From Streptomyces rimosus subsp. rimosus (GTDB lineage: Bacteria > Actinomycetota > Actinomycetes > Streptomycetales > Streptomycetaceae): DNA of 64,000 nt. Under the pieces are notes generated by a model. It was not told where the DNA came from, searched no databases, and was given only the letters and a program-made list of their open reading frames with translations. The translations under genes were made by a program, and so were the position numbers. This document shows, in pieces, positions 50,621-59,607 of this stretch. The stretch spans positions 129,214 through 193,213 of the forward strand of contig NZ_JOCQ01000007.1 in assembly GCF_000720725.1 (NCBI RefSeq). The letters run 5' to 3'. The stretch's first letter is position 1. Each line of letters begins with the position of its first letter.

Positions 50621-51979
50621 ATGAGGTCCACCCGCACCACCGTACGAAGACTCGCCGCCGCCTCGGGGGTGTGCGCGCTGGCCGCGCTGCTGCCCGCCAC
50701 GACGGCCGCCGCCCAGCCCGCCCCGCCGAACGGCACCGAGCGGGTCAGCGTCGCCGCCGACGGCACGCAGGGCAACGGCGGCTCGTCCGGCTCGATGATC
50801 AGTGCCGACGGCCGGTTCGCCGTCTTCGACTCGGACGCGACGAACCTGGTGCCCGGCGACACCAACGGGCAGTCGGACATCTTCGTGAAGGACCTGCGCA
50901 CGGGCGCCGTCGAACGGGTCAACGTCGCGAGCGACGGCACCCAGGCCGACTCCTGGTCGTCCACGCCCACCGTCAGCGCCGACGGCCGGTACGTCGCCTT
51001 CGCCTCCGACGCCGCCAACCTCGTGCCGGGTGACACCAACGCCGCCACCGACATCTTCGTGCACGACCGCAGGACCGGGCGCACCGAGAGCGTCACCCTC
51101 GACGGCAGGCCCCCGCAGGGCAAGCAGGGCTCCCAGATGCCGGTGATCAGCGCCAACGGCCGGTACGTGGCGTTCGCCTCCAGCCGCGAGGACCTGGTGC
51201 CCGGGGACACCAACAAGGCGCAGGACATCTTCGTCCGCGACCGGAAGACGGGCACGGTCAAGCGGGTGAGCGTCTCCGCCACCGGTGAGCAGGCCACCGG
51301 CCCCTCCGCCAACCCGGTGATCACCTACGACGGCCGTACGGTCGGCTTCATCTCCAAGGCCGCGAACCTGCGCCCGGACCCGGCCGCGGCCGCCCGCGAA
51401 CGGGCCGAGCCGCGCAAACCGCACAGCTACCCGTTCTACGTGCACGACCTGGACACCGGCCGCACCGGTGTCGCCAGCCTCGGCTCCACCGGCGAGACGG
51501 TCGGCGCCTGGAACGCCTCGCTCAGCCCCGACGGCCGCTACGCGGTCTTCTCCAGCCAGTACGGGGAGGTGGTGCCCGGCCACCCGACCGGCAGGGCGGA
51601 CCTGTTCGTACGGGACCTCGTCAAGGGCACGACGGAGCAGATGTCGTACACCTACGACGGCAAGCAGCCGCAGACCGGCTCCTCCGGCCTGGGCGTGCTG
51701 TCCGCCGACAACGGCCGTCTGTACTTCGAGTCCTCGGCGCCGGACCTGGTACGGGACGACACCAACAACGCGACGGACATCTTCGTACGGGACATGCGGA
51801 CCGGCGCCATCACTCGCGTCAACCGGCCCGTCGACAGCACACCCGACCAGGGCTGGTCCTCCAACGTGTCCACCGACGCCACGGGCCTGGCCGCGGCGTT
51901 CGACTCGGACGCGGCGAACCTGGTCCCGGGGGACACGAACGGGGCGACGGACGTGTTCGTACGGCGGATGCTGCCGTAA
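50621..51979 (+). CDS. Secreted TolB-like beta-propeller protein, second copy
   Basis: 452 residues, same architecture as the gene before it: signal peptide (residues 1-31, ending AAAQP) and seven PD40 blades with SADGRYVAFASDAANLVPGD repeats. Two blades carry inserts, one with a basic segment (RERAEPRKPHS). ATG at 50621 with AGGAGGGGAA upstream. The two genes clearly arose by tandem duplication. Role unknown. Confidence 0.85.
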   Translation: MRSTRTTVRRLAAASGVCALAALLPATTAAAQPAPPNGTERVSVAADGTQGNGGSSGSMISADGRFAVFDSDATNLVPGDTNGQSDIFVKDLRTGAVERVNVASDGTQADSWSSTPTVSADGRYVAFASDAANLVPGDTNAATDIFVHDRRTGRTESVTLDGRPPQGKQGSQMPVISANGRYVAFASSREDLVPGDTNKAQDIFVRDRKTGTVKRVSVSATGEQATGPSANPVITYDGRTVGFISKAANLRPDPAAAARERAEPRKPHSYPFYVHDLDTGRTGVASLGSTGETVGAWNASLSPDGRYAVFSSQYGEVVPGHPTGRADLFVRDLVKGTTEQMSYTYDGKQPQTGSSGLGVLSADNGRLYFESSAPDLVRDDTNNATDIFVRDMRTGAITRVNRPVDSTPDQGWSSNVSTDATGLAAAFDSDAANLVPGDTNGATDVFVRRMLP

Positions 51980-51984
51980 CCCGC

Positions 51985-52015
51985 CGCCGTGACGGGGCGT
52001 GCGCCGGTCACGGCG
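51985..52015. terminator. Bidirectional hairpin between convergent genes
   Basis: CGCCGTGAC at 51985-51993 pairs with GTCACGGCG at 52007-52015, loop 13. It lies between the second propeller gene and the GNAT gene. Confidence 0.6.
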
Positions 52016-52525
52016 CTACACCACCACGCCGAGATCGCAGGTGAACGCCAGAAGCGTGATGTCCGGCACGGGCTCCCAGTCCCGCTCCGGTATGCGCGTG
52101 AAACCGATCCGCTCATATACGCGGTGGGCGTTCTCGATGTGCGGCAGGGCGGAGAGCACCATGCGGGTCAGGCCCAGGGAGCGGGCGCGGTCCATGCAGG
52201 CGCGCACCAGCGCTTCGCCGATGCCGCGCCCGCGGCCGGCGGGGGCGACGGCCAGCATCCGGAACTCGCCCTCGTCCGGACCGGCTATCTCGGCGTACGG
52301 ACTGCCGGGGGCGGCGAAGGTGACCGCCCCCAGCACCGTGCCGTCGGCGTCGACCGCCGCCAGCACCTCGGCGTGCTCCGCCCGCTCGGCCACCTTGCGC
52401 AGCTCGTGCACATACGGGTCGTCGAGCCCGAGAACCAGCAGTCCGTCCGCCGCGTAGGCGGCCACGAGGAGTTCGCCGATCTCCTCGAACTCCTCCTGCC
52501 GCGCGGGCCTGATCGTGATGTCCAT
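52016..52525 (-). CDS. GNAT-family N-acetyltransferase
   Basis: 169 residues. The acetyl-CoA pyrophosphate loop is in FRMLAVAPAGRGRGIGEALV (Q/RxxGxG/A type). The GNAT fold is supported by the N-terminal ITIRPARQEEFEEIGELLVA and the late ENAHRVYERIGFTRIP. Substrate unknown. The ATG at 52525 is preferred over a GTG 15 bases upstream. Stand-alone gene, convergent with the propeller genes. Confidence 0.85.
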   Translation of the reverse strand: MDITIRPARQEEFEEIGELLVAAYAADGLLVLGLDDPYVHELRKVAERAEHAEVLAAVDADGTVLGAVTFAAPGSPYAEIAGPDEGEFRMLAVAPAGRGRGIGEALVRACMDRARSLGLTRMVLSALPHIENAHRVYERIGFTRIPERDWEPVPDITLLAFTCDLGVVV

Positions 52526-52568
52526 GAGGCAAGTGTGCACGGGGGGTCCGACAATCCCCCCGGCACCC

Positions 52569-54203
52569 TCAGTGCCCCGCCGGAACCCCCGCCGTGGCCG
52601 GCGGCAGATCGACCTGGACGCCCTTGTCGCCGGCGTCCGCCGTGTAGTCCTCCGGGGACGTCTCGTCGACGCCGTCGGGGGCCTTGACCGCGCGCAGCAC
52701 CACCGTCAGGACGACCGTGACCAGGACGTTCAGCACGAACGCGGTCAGCCCGATGTAGCCGATCTCCCCGATACCGGGAATCTCCGCGCTGGAGCCGCCG
52801 AAGTGCTTCTGCGTGGGGCTGGCCACCCCGTACGCCGCGAGCGTGCCGTAGAGCATGCCGGCCGCCCAGCCGGCCAGCAGCGCCCACCGGTGGAACCAGC
52901 GGGTGAACAGGCCGCCCACCAGGGCCGGCATGGTCTGCAGGATCCAGATGCCGCCCAGCAGCTGGAAGTTGATGGCGACGGTCTTGTCCATCGTCAGCAC
53001 GAAGACCAGCGCGCCGACCTTCACCAGCAGCGACACCAGCTTGGCGACCTTGTGCTCCTGCTCGGGTGTGGCGCCCGGCTTGAGGAAGTCCTTGTAGATG
53101 TTGCGGGTGAAAAGGTTCGCGGCGGCGATGGACATGATCGCGGCGGGCACCAGCGCCCCGATGCCGATCGCGGCGAACGCCACCCCCGTGAACCAGTCGG
53201 GGAACATGTTCTCGAACAGCTGCGGAATCGCCAGCTGTCCGTTCTGCACCTTGATCCCGGCCGCCACCGCCATGAACCCGAGCAGCGCGAGCAGCCCCAG
53301 CATCAGGGAGTACAGCGGCAGGATGGTGGTGTTGCGGCGGATCACGTTGCGGTTGCGCGAGGAGAGCGTCGCGGTGATCGAGTGCGGATACATGAACAGC
53401 GCGAGCGCCGAGCCGAGCGCGAGCGTCGCGTACGCCCACTGCGCGTTCGGCCCGCTGGCCAGTTCACCGCGTGGTTTGCCGGTCGCCGGGTTCTTCTGCG
53501 CGAAGGCGTCCTTCGCCACCGCGAAGATGTGGTCGAAGCCGCCCAGCTTGATCGGGATGTAGATGATCGCGACGGCGATGACCAGGTAGATCAGCCCGTC
53601 CTTGACGAACGCGATCAGCGCGGGCGCCCGCAGCCCGGAGCTGTAGGTGTACGCCGCCAGCACGCCGAAGGCGATCAGCAGCGGCAGGTCCTTGACGAAC
53701 CAGTTCGTGTCCTCGCCGCCGCCGACGCCCATCACGTCCAGCACCGCCTGGATGCCGACGAGTTGCAGCGCGATGTACGGCATCGTGGCGAGGATGCCGG
53801 TGAGCGCCACGGCCAGCGACAGGCCCTTGGAGCCGAACCGGCCGCGCACGAAGTCCGAGGTGGTCACGTACCCGTGCTTGTGCGAGACCGACCACAGGCG
53901 GGGCAGGAAGGTGAAGATCAGCGGATAGACCAGGATCGTGTACGGGACGGCGAAGAACCCGGCCGCGCCCGCCGCGTAGATCGCCGCCGGCACGGCCACG
54001 AAGGTGTACGCCGTGTACAGGTCGCCGCCCAGCAGGAACCAGGTCACCCAGGTGCCGAAGCTGCGCCCGCCCAGCCCCCACTCGTCGAGGCTGGCGGACT
54101 GCTCGGCCTTGCGCCAGCGCGCCGCCAGGAAGCCCATGACCGTCACGGCCACGAAGAAGAAGATGAAGACGGCGAGCGCGACGCCGTTCACGCCGTCCTT
54201 CAC
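52569..54203 (-). CDS. Sodium:solute symporter, monocarboxylate-type permease
   Basis: 544 residues with about 13 membrane helices. Features of the SSS family: GGRSFGTWVTWFLLGGDLYT near the start, GSALALFMYPHSITATLSSR and a long hydrophobic core. The subgroup with a small DUF3311 partner corresponds to MctP-like monocarboxylate permeases (pyruvate, lactate, acetate). The GTG at 54203 overlaps the stop of the DUF3311 gene (GTGA). Exact substrate not determined by sequence. Confidence 0.85.
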   Translation of the reverse strand: MKDGVNGVALAVFIFFFVAVTVMGFLAARWRKAEQSASLDEWGLGGRSFGTWVTWFLLGGDLYTAYTFVAVPAAIYAAGAAGFFAVPYTILVYPLIFTFLPRLWSVSHKHGYVTTSDFVRGRFGSKGLSLAVALTGILATMPYIALQLVGIQAVLDVMGVGGGEDTNWFVKDLPLLIAFGVLAAYTYSSGLRAPALIAFVKDGLIYLVIAVAIIYIPIKLGGFDHIFAVAKDAFAQKNPATGKPRGELASGPNAQWAYATLALGSALALFMYPHSITATLSSRNRNVIRRNTTILPLYSLMLGLLALLGFMAVAAGIKVQNGQLAIPQLFENMFPDWFTGVAFAAIGIGALVPAAIMSIAAANLFTRNIYKDFLKPGATPEQEHKVAKLVSLLVKVGALVFVLTMDKTVAINFQLLGGIWILQTMPALVGGLFTRWFHRWALLAGWAAGMLYGTLAAYGVASPTQKHFGGSSAEIPGIGEIGYIGLTAFVLNVLVTVVLTVVLRAVKAPDGVDETSPEDYTADAGDKGVQVDLPPATAGVPAGH

Positions 54204-54475
54204 CGGGACGCACCCCCCTTGCGCAGCCGCTGCTCACGCTGGACCAGCTTGTACGCGACCATGGTGAGCGCCGTCGAGATCAGCACCCACAGCATCTGGT
54301 ACCAGTAGAAGAACGGGATGCCGATGAGGGTCGGCTCGACCTTGGCGTACGAGCTCACCCACAGCATCGCCACGAAGGGCGCGACCAGGCAGAGCCCGGC
54401 GATCACGCGGCTGGGAGTGACGACCGGCGCGGCTCTGCCCGCTGGTGTTCCGGCTGATTCGGACGGCTCTGGCAT
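54200..54475 (-). CDS. DUF3311 small membrane protein, partner of the symporter
   Basis: 91 residues with two hydrophobic helices (VIAGLCLVAPFVAMLWVSSY and FFYWYQMLWVLISTALTMVA). DUF3311 proteins precede SSS symporters and probably act as a small subunit. The ATG at 54475, with ACGGAG eight bases upstream, is preferred to a GTG at 54514. Four-base overlap with the symporter gene indicates coupled translation. Confidence 0.8.
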   Translation of the reverse strand: MPEPSESAGTPAGRAAPVVTPSRVIAGLCLVAPFVAMLWVSSYAKVEPTLIGIPFFYWYQMLWVLISTALTMVAYKLVQREQRLRKGGASR

Positions 54476-54599
54476 GGCCGTGGCTCCGTTCCCTGGCGGT
54501 CCCTTGGTGATCACGGTGCAGTGGGCTGGAAATCTAAGCCAGGGAAGTTGTACGCGTCACTACCTGTCCGCATATCGGTACGGCAACGAACCGGCCACC

Positions 54600-54797
54600 T
54601 CAGCAGCAGCGGAAGCCCGAGCGGGGATCGCCCTCGCGCTCCGCGGCGCGCCACCGCTCGAATTCCCGGCGGCTGGGGACCGGCGCGTCGGGCGTGTGCT
54701 GCCGGACATGTGCGACGTAGCGCTCGTACCCGCTCTCGCCGGTCAATTCCCGTACGTACCAGCGGATCCGGCCCAGCGCCCGCCGCGCCCTGCTCAC
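54600..54797 (-). CDS. YbdD/YjiX family small protein, partner of CstA
   Basis: 65 residues, MSRARRALGRIRWYVRELTG at the N terminus, then GESGYERYVAHVRQHTPDAP and PSRREFERWRA. This pattern is the YbdD/YjiX family, found downstream of carbon-starvation transporters and needed for their activity. The GTG at 54797 overlaps the cstA stop (GTGA). Confidence 0.85.
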   Translation of the reverse strand: MSRARRALGRIRWYVRELTGESGYERYVAHVRQHTPDAPVPSRREFERWRAAEREGDPRSGFRCC

Positions 54798-56950
54798 GGC
54801 CCGCTCCGCTCCGCCGCCGCCAGCTCCGCCTTCTCCTCCTTGGAGGCCACCAGCCCGGCGGGCGCGACGATCGCCGATTCCACGTACGGGGCCTCGCTGA
54901 GCCGGGTCGCGGACGGGTTGCGCAGATGGCGTACGCACACCCGGGCCGCGTCCGCGATCACCACGACGATCAGCAGCGCGAGGACCGCCGACAGCACGCC
55001 GTCCACCGTCGAGTTGGTGACGACCGTGTGCATGTCGTCCATGGTCTTGGCGGGCGGCAGCACCTTCCCGGCGTCGATGGCGTCCTGGTAGACCGAACGC
55101 TGGGTGAAGAAACCGACCTTGGGATCGCCGGAGAAGACCTTCTGCCAGCTCGCGGTGAGGGTGACGGTGGCGTCCCAGGCGAGCGGGACGCCGGTGATCC
55201 AGGCCCACTTCACGCGCCCGGACTTGACCAGCAGGGTGGTGCAGACGGTCAGCGCGACCGCCGCCAGCAGCTGGTTGGCGATGCCGAAGACCGGGAAGAG
55301 CTGGTTGATGCCGCCGAGCGGCTCGTGCACGCCGACCCACAGGAAGTAGCCCCACAGCGCGACCACGGCCGCGCTGCACAGCACCAGCCCCGGCTTCCAA
55401 CTCACCCTGCGCAGCGGCTTGTAGACGTTGCCCAGCATGTCCTGGAGCATGAAGCGGCCCACCCGGGTGCCTGCGTCGAGCGCGGTGAGGATGAACAGCG
55501 CCTCGAACATGATCGCAAAGTGGTACCAGAACGCCTTCATCCCGGCCCCGCCGAAGACCTGCGAGAAGATGTCCGCGACCCCCACGGCGAGGGTGGGCGC
55601 GCCGCCCGTACGGGACAGCAGCGTCTGCTCCTCGACGGCCTTGGCGGCGGCCGCCAACTGGTCGGGGGAGATGCTGTATCCGAAGTGCGCGACGGCCTGG
55701 GAGGCCGACTGGACGGTGTCGCCGATGACGCCGGCCGGCGCGTTCATCGCGAAGTACAGCCCCGGGTCGATGATCGACGCCGCGACCAGCGCCATCACCG
55801 CGACGAACGACTCCATGAGCATCGAGCCGTAGCCGATCATGCGGATCTGGGTCTCCTTCTGCACCATCTTGGGCGTGGTGCCGGAGGAGATCAGGGCATG
55901 GAAGCCGGAGAGTGCGCCGCAGGCGATGGTGATGAAGACGAACGGGAAGAGGGAGCCCGCGAAGACCGGGCCGTCCCCGCGCCCGGCGAAGTGGGTGACC
56001 GCGTCCATCTTCAGGTTCGGCAGCGTGACCAGCACGCCGACCGCCAGCAGTCCGATGGTGCCGATCTTCATGAAGGTGGAGAGGTAGTCGCGCGGTGCCA
56101 GCAGCGTCCACACCGGCAGTACGGACGCGATGAACCCGTACGCCACCAGCCAGACGACCAGCGTCTTCGGTTGCAGCGTGAACGTGTCGGCCCAGGACGA
56201 GTCGGCGACCCAGCGGCCCGCCACCAGTGAGAGCACCAGCAGCGCCACGCCGATCAGCGAGACCTCGGTGACCCGCCCCGGGCGCAGTACCCGCAGGTAG
56301 AAGCCCATCAGCAGGGCGATGGGGATGGTCATGCCAATGGAGAAGGTGCCCCAGGGGGACTGCGCCAGCGCGTTGACGATGATCAGCGCCAGTACGCCGA
56401 GCAGGATGATCATGATGGCGAAGGCGGCGAGCAGTGCGGCGGCCCCGCCGAGCACGCCGATCTCCTCGCGCGCCATCTGCCCCAGCGACCGGCCGTCGCG
56501 CCGGGTGGAGAAGAACAGCACGACCATGTCCTGCACGGCGCCCGCGAAGACGACGCCGACGATGATCCAGATGGTGCCGGGCAGATAGCCCATCTGGGCG
56601 GCGAGCACCGGCCCGACCAGCGGCCCGGCGCCCGCGATGGCCGCGAAGTGGTGGCCGAGCAGCACCCGGCGGTCGGTGGGGTGGAAGTCCACGCCGTCGC
56701 CCAGCCGTTCGGCGGGGGTGGCCCGGGTCCGGTCGACGCGCAGTACCCGGGTGGCGATGAAGCGCGCGTAGAAGCGGTAGCCGATGGCGTACGAGCCGAG
56801 CGCGGCGGCGACCATCCAGGCGGCCGAGACCTCCTCCCCGCGGGACAGTGCGAGCAGCGTCCAGCCGGCGGCGCCGACCAGCGCCACGGCCGTCCACACG
56901 GCGATCTTTCGGGGACTGGCGGCGGTTCGTGGCTGGCCTGCTGGGCGCAC
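54794..56950 (-). CDS. cstA: Carbon starvation protein CstA (pyruvate/peptide transporter)
   Basis: 718 residues with about 16-18 membrane helices. Family segments: RRVLLGHHFAAIAGAGPLVG, GYLPGTIWIIVGVVFAGAVQ, SPWGTFSIGMTIPIALLMGF and the large central SGFHALISSGTTPKMV. CstA homologues import pyruvate or peptides during carbon limitation. The GTG at 56950 has GGGAGGA seven bases upstream and fits the family start. Coupled to the YbdD gene. Its location beside the das cluster may reflect shared nutrient control. Confidence 0.88.
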   Translation of the reverse strand: MRPAGQPRTAASPRKIAVWTAVALVGAAGWTLLALSRGEEVSAAWMVAAALGSYAIGYRFYARFIATRVLRVDRTRATPAERLGDGVDFHPTDRRVLLGHHFAAIAGAGPLVGPVLAAQMGYLPGTIWIIVGVVFAGAVQDMVVLFFSTRRDGRSLGQMAREEIGVLGGAAALLAAFAIMIILLGVLALIIVNALAQSPWGTFSIGMTIPIALLMGFYLRVLRPGRVTEVSLIGVALLVLSLVAGRWVADSSWADTFTLQPKTLVVWLVAYGFIASVLPVWTLLAPRDYLSTFMKIGTIGLLAVGVLVTLPNLKMDAVTHFAGRGDGPVFAGSLFPFVFITIACGALSGFHALISSGTTPKMVQKETQIRMIGYGSMLMESFVAVMALVAASIIDPGLYFAMNAPAGVIGDTVQSASQAVAHFGYSISPDQLAAAAKAVEEQTLLSRTGGAPTLAVGVADIFSQVFGGAGMKAFWYHFAIMFEALFILTALDAGTRVGRFMLQDMLGNVYKPLRRVSWKPGLVLCSAAVVALWGYFLWVGVHEPLGGINQLFPVFGIANQLLAAVALTVCTTLLVKSGRVKWAWITGVPLAWDATVTLTASWQKVFSGDPKVGFFTQRSVYQDAIDAGKVLPPAKTMDDMHTVVTNSTVDGVLSAVLALLIVVVIADAARVCVRHLRNPSATRLSEAPYVESAIVAPAGLVASKEEKAELAAAERSGP

Positions 56951-57075
56951 CGGTACGTCCTCCCGTCGACGCGACGACGGAAGGACCGTAGAGGCAGCGG
57001 GGCGGGTCGCGCCATACCGCGGCGAGGTGCGGGGCAGGCGGGGCGGCGGAAGGGGACCGCCCCGCCGCCGGGTCC

Positions 57076-57834
57076 TCAGTCCGCCGGGCGCCGCAGCCGG
57101 GCCACGAACTTGTAGCGGTCGCCGCGGTAGACCGAGCGCACCCACTCCACCGGGGCGCCCTCGGTGTCGAGGGAGTGCCGGGAGAGCATCAGCATCGGCA
57201 GGCCCACGTCCGTACCGAGCAGCCCGGCCTCGCGCGGGGTGGCCAGCGACGTCTCGATGGTCTCCTCGGCCTCCGCCGGGCGCACGTCGTAGACCTCGGA
57301 CAGCGCCGTGTACAGCGAGGTGTACTTGACGAGGTTGCGGCGCAGCGCGGGAAACCGCTTCGCGGACAGGTGGGTCGTCTCGATGGCCATCGGCTCCCCG
57401 CTGGCCAGCCGCAGCCGCTCGATGCGCAGCACCCGGCCGCCGGCCGCGATGTCCAGCAGCCCGGCCAGCCGGTCGTCGGCGGTGACGTAGCCGATGTCCA
57501 GCAGCTGTGAGGCGGGTTCCAGGCCCTGGGCCCGCATGTCCTCGGTGTAGGAGGTCAGTTGCAGGGCCTGCGAGACCTTGGGCTTGGCGACGAACGTGCC
57601 CTTGCCCTGGATGCGTTCCAGCCGCCCTTCGACGACCAGTTCCTGGAGGGCCTGGCGTACGGTCGTACGGGACGTGTCGAACTCCGCGGCCAGGGTCCGC
57701 TCGGGCGGGACCGGGGTGCCCGGCGGCAGTGTTTCGGTGATCTCCAGCAAGTGGCGCTTGAGGCGGTAGTACTTCGGTACGCGGGCGGTGCGCGCGCCGC
57801 CGCCGTTGTCCGCACTGCCCCCGTCGGTCTCCAT
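57076..57834 (-). CDS. dasR: GntR/HutC-family aminosugar regulator DasR
   Basis: 252 residues. A winged helix at residues 15-85 (PPERTLAAEFDTSRTTVRQA, LQELVVEGRLERIQGKGTFV), then a HutC/UTRA effector domain (IERLRLASGEPMAIETTHLS) that binds glucosamine-6-phosphate-type ligands. DasR links chitin and N-acetylglucosamine status to development and antibiotic production in Streptomyces. Position divergent from dasABC is conserved. Candidate binding sites lie before dasA and nagB. ATG at 57834 behind GAGAGGCGGG. Confidence 0.93.
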   Translation of the reverse strand: METDGGSADNGGGARTARVPKYYRLKRHLLEITETLPPGTPVPPERTLAAEFDTSRTTVRQALQELVVEGRLERIQGKGTFVAKPKVSQALQLTSYTEDMRAQGLEPASQLLDIGYVTADDRLAGLLDIAAGGRVLRIERLRLASGEPMAIETTHLSAKRFPALRRNLVKYTSLYTALSEVYDVRPAEAEETIETSLATPREAGLLGTDVGLPMLMLSRHSLDTEGAPVEWVRSVYRGDRYKFVARLRRPAD

Positions 57835-58058
57835 GACCCGCCTCTCCGACTCCTGTCGCGCTGCCGTCACCGGCTCCTCCGTACGTAGCGGCTCACATCG
57901 TGGCACGGGTGGGGTCCCGATGCTCCCTTGCTGGTCCGTGCCCGCTCGCGGGGCCCGACGCCAACGTAGCGTCTGCCTCGCGGGCACACGCCGCTACCGC
58001 GGCGACAGGCCCCAGATGTCGGTCCGGTAACGGACCTGACAGCGACTCTTATACACCC

Positions 58059-58109
58059 TTGACACCCCAAAAGGTCTAGGCCAAGCTGCGGGCACTGGTC
58101 TAAACCATT
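58059..58109 (+). promoter_or_regulatory. dasA promoter with two DasR-type sites
   Basis: TTGACA at 58059-58064 is a perfect -35. AAAGGTCTAGGCCAAG (58070-58085) overlaps the promoter spacer and ACTGGTCTAAACCATT (58094-58109) follows it. Both resemble the dre consensus ACTGGTCTAGACCAGT; the second matches at 13 of 16 positions. Confidence 0.75.
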
Positions 58110-58143
58110 AAAGACCACCAGCCAGCCTTTAGGGGAGAGCGCA

Positions 58144-59415
58144 ATGAAGCGTGGACTCATAGCGGCGACGGCAGTCGCGGGAATGTTGGTGAGTGTCGCT
58201 GCCTGTGGGTCCAGCGGCAGCGGCTCGGCGGGGGCCGAGAGCTTCAAGGGCAAGAAGCTGATCGTCTGGGTGATGGACGGCTCCAACCCGGCGCAGTGGA
58301 CCAAGCAGGTCGCCGAGGACTTCAAGGCCAAGACCGGCGCCACCGTCGAGTTCCGCGTCCAGCAGTGGAACGGCATCCAGCAGAAGCTGACCACCGCCCT
58401 GTCCGAGGACAGCCCGCCCGACGTCGTCGAGATCGGCAACACCCAGACCGCCGCGTACGCCAAGGCCGGCGCGCTCGCGGAGCTGGGCGACCTGAAGAAG
58501 GAGATCGGCAAGGACTGGAACGAGTCCTTCAACAAGGCCTCCCTCGTCGACGGCAAGCAGTACGCGCTCCCCTGGTACGCCGGCAACCGCGTGGTGATGT
58601 ACAACAAGAAGATCTGGGCCCAGGCGGGCATCAAGGAACTGCCCAAGACCCGCTCGGAGCTCTTCAAGGCGTTCGACACCATCAAGCAGAAGACCGATGC
58701 CGAGCCGCTCTACCTGCCCGGCCAGAACTGGTACTTCTTCGACGGCCTGACCATCGGGACCGGCGCCGACCTGGTCAAGAAGCAGGGCGACAAGTGGGTC
58801 TCCAACCTCGGCGACCCCAAGGTCTCCAAGGCCATGGACATCTACAAGCAGTACCAGGCCTTCAGCTCCGCCCCGAAGAACAAGGACGAGGCCACCCCGC
58901 AGCAGGCGGAGATCTTCTCCAAGGGCAAGACGGGCGCCATCATCGCCATGGGCTACGAGGGCCCCACCGCCGTCAAGGCCAACCCGGCCATCAAGGACGA
59001 CATCGGCTTCTTCCCCATCCCGGGTGAGACCGCCGACAAGCCCGAGGGCGTCTTCCTCGGCGGCTCCAACTTCGCGGTCGCCGGCGGCGGCCAGAACCAG
59101 GAGCTGGCCAAGGAGTTCCTGAAGGTCGCACTGTCCAAGAAGAACGACGGACAGATGGTCAAGGAGGTCGGCTGGAGCCCGAAGTCCCCCGACCTCGCGG
59201 ACGCCGCCAAGGGCAACCCGGCCGCCGAGGCCGCCGCGCCCGGCGCCGCCAAGTCCAGCGGCACCACGCCGCTGATCCCCGAGTGGGCCCAGGTCGAGAA
59301 CACCCCGAACCCGATCAAGAACTACATGACCGCGGTTCTGAACGGCAAGGCCCCCGCGGACGCCGCGAAGGACGTCGAGGGCGAGATCAACAAGCGGCTG
59401 GCGCAGAAGCAGTGA
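58144..59415 (+). CDS. dasA: Lipoprotein sugar-binding protein DasA (chitobiose/GlcNAc-oligomer ABC importer)
   Basis: 423 residues. Lipoprotein signal peptide with lipobox SVAAC (Cys21), then an extracellular solute-binding fold (family 1): LIVWVMDGSNPAQWTKQVAE, DVVEIGNTQTAAYAKAGALA, ALPWYAGNRVVMYNKKIWAQ. Anchored outside, it delivers chitobiose to DasBC. ATG at 58144 behind GGGGAGAG. Lies 35 bp downstream of the second DasR site. The ATPase (MsiK in Streptomyces) is encoded elsewhere. Confidence 0.93.
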   Translation: MKRGLIAATAVAGMLVSVAACGSSGSGSAGAESFKGKKLIVWVMDGSNPAQWTKQVAEDFKAKTGATVEFRVQQWNGIQQKLTTALSEDSPPDVVEIGNTQTAAYAKAGALAELGDLKKEIGKDWNESFNKASLVDGKQYALPWYAGNRVVMYNKKIWAQAGIKELPKTRSELFKAFDTIKQKTDAEPLYLPGQNWYFFDGLTIGTGADLVKKQGDKWVSNLGDPKVSKAMDIYKQYQAFSSAPKNKDEATPQQAEIFSKGKTGAIIAMGYEGPTAVKANPAIKDDIGFFPIPGETADKPEGVFLGGSNFAVAGGGQNQELAKEFLKVALSKKNDGQMVKEVGWSPKSPDLADAAKGNPAAEAAAPGAAKSSGTTPLIPEWAQVENTPNPIKNYMTAVLNGKAPADAAKDVEGEINKRLAQKQ

Positions 59416-59479
59416 CCGGCGGCGCGTCCGGCGGTCCGGTCCGTACGGATCCGCGCGACGCGCCACGGCACCAGTGACC

Positions 59480-59516
59480 GCGGTCCCCCGCGGCGGCGCC
59501 AGTCGCGGGGGACCGC
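59480..59516 (+). repeat. Strong hairpin between dasA and dasB
   Basis: Perfect 13-bp stem, GCGGTCCCCCGCG at 59480-59492 and its complement at 59504-59516, loop 11. It has no T-tract. It could reduce readthrough or protect the dasA mRNA 3' end so that the binding protein is made in excess. Confidence 0.65.
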
Positions 59517-59607
59517 CACCAACGGGTTCCGTACGGGAGCCGGCCGTCCCGGCCCCCGCACGGAACCACCAGCACGAGCACGACCGGGTGATGGGGAGTA
59601 GCGGGAC

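Noticed and set aside
49300..51960. VPGDTN-coding repeats as DNA repeats for phase variation
   Set aside because: The repetition is at protein level with varied codons, set by the propeller blades; the DNA copies are not identical enough to slip.
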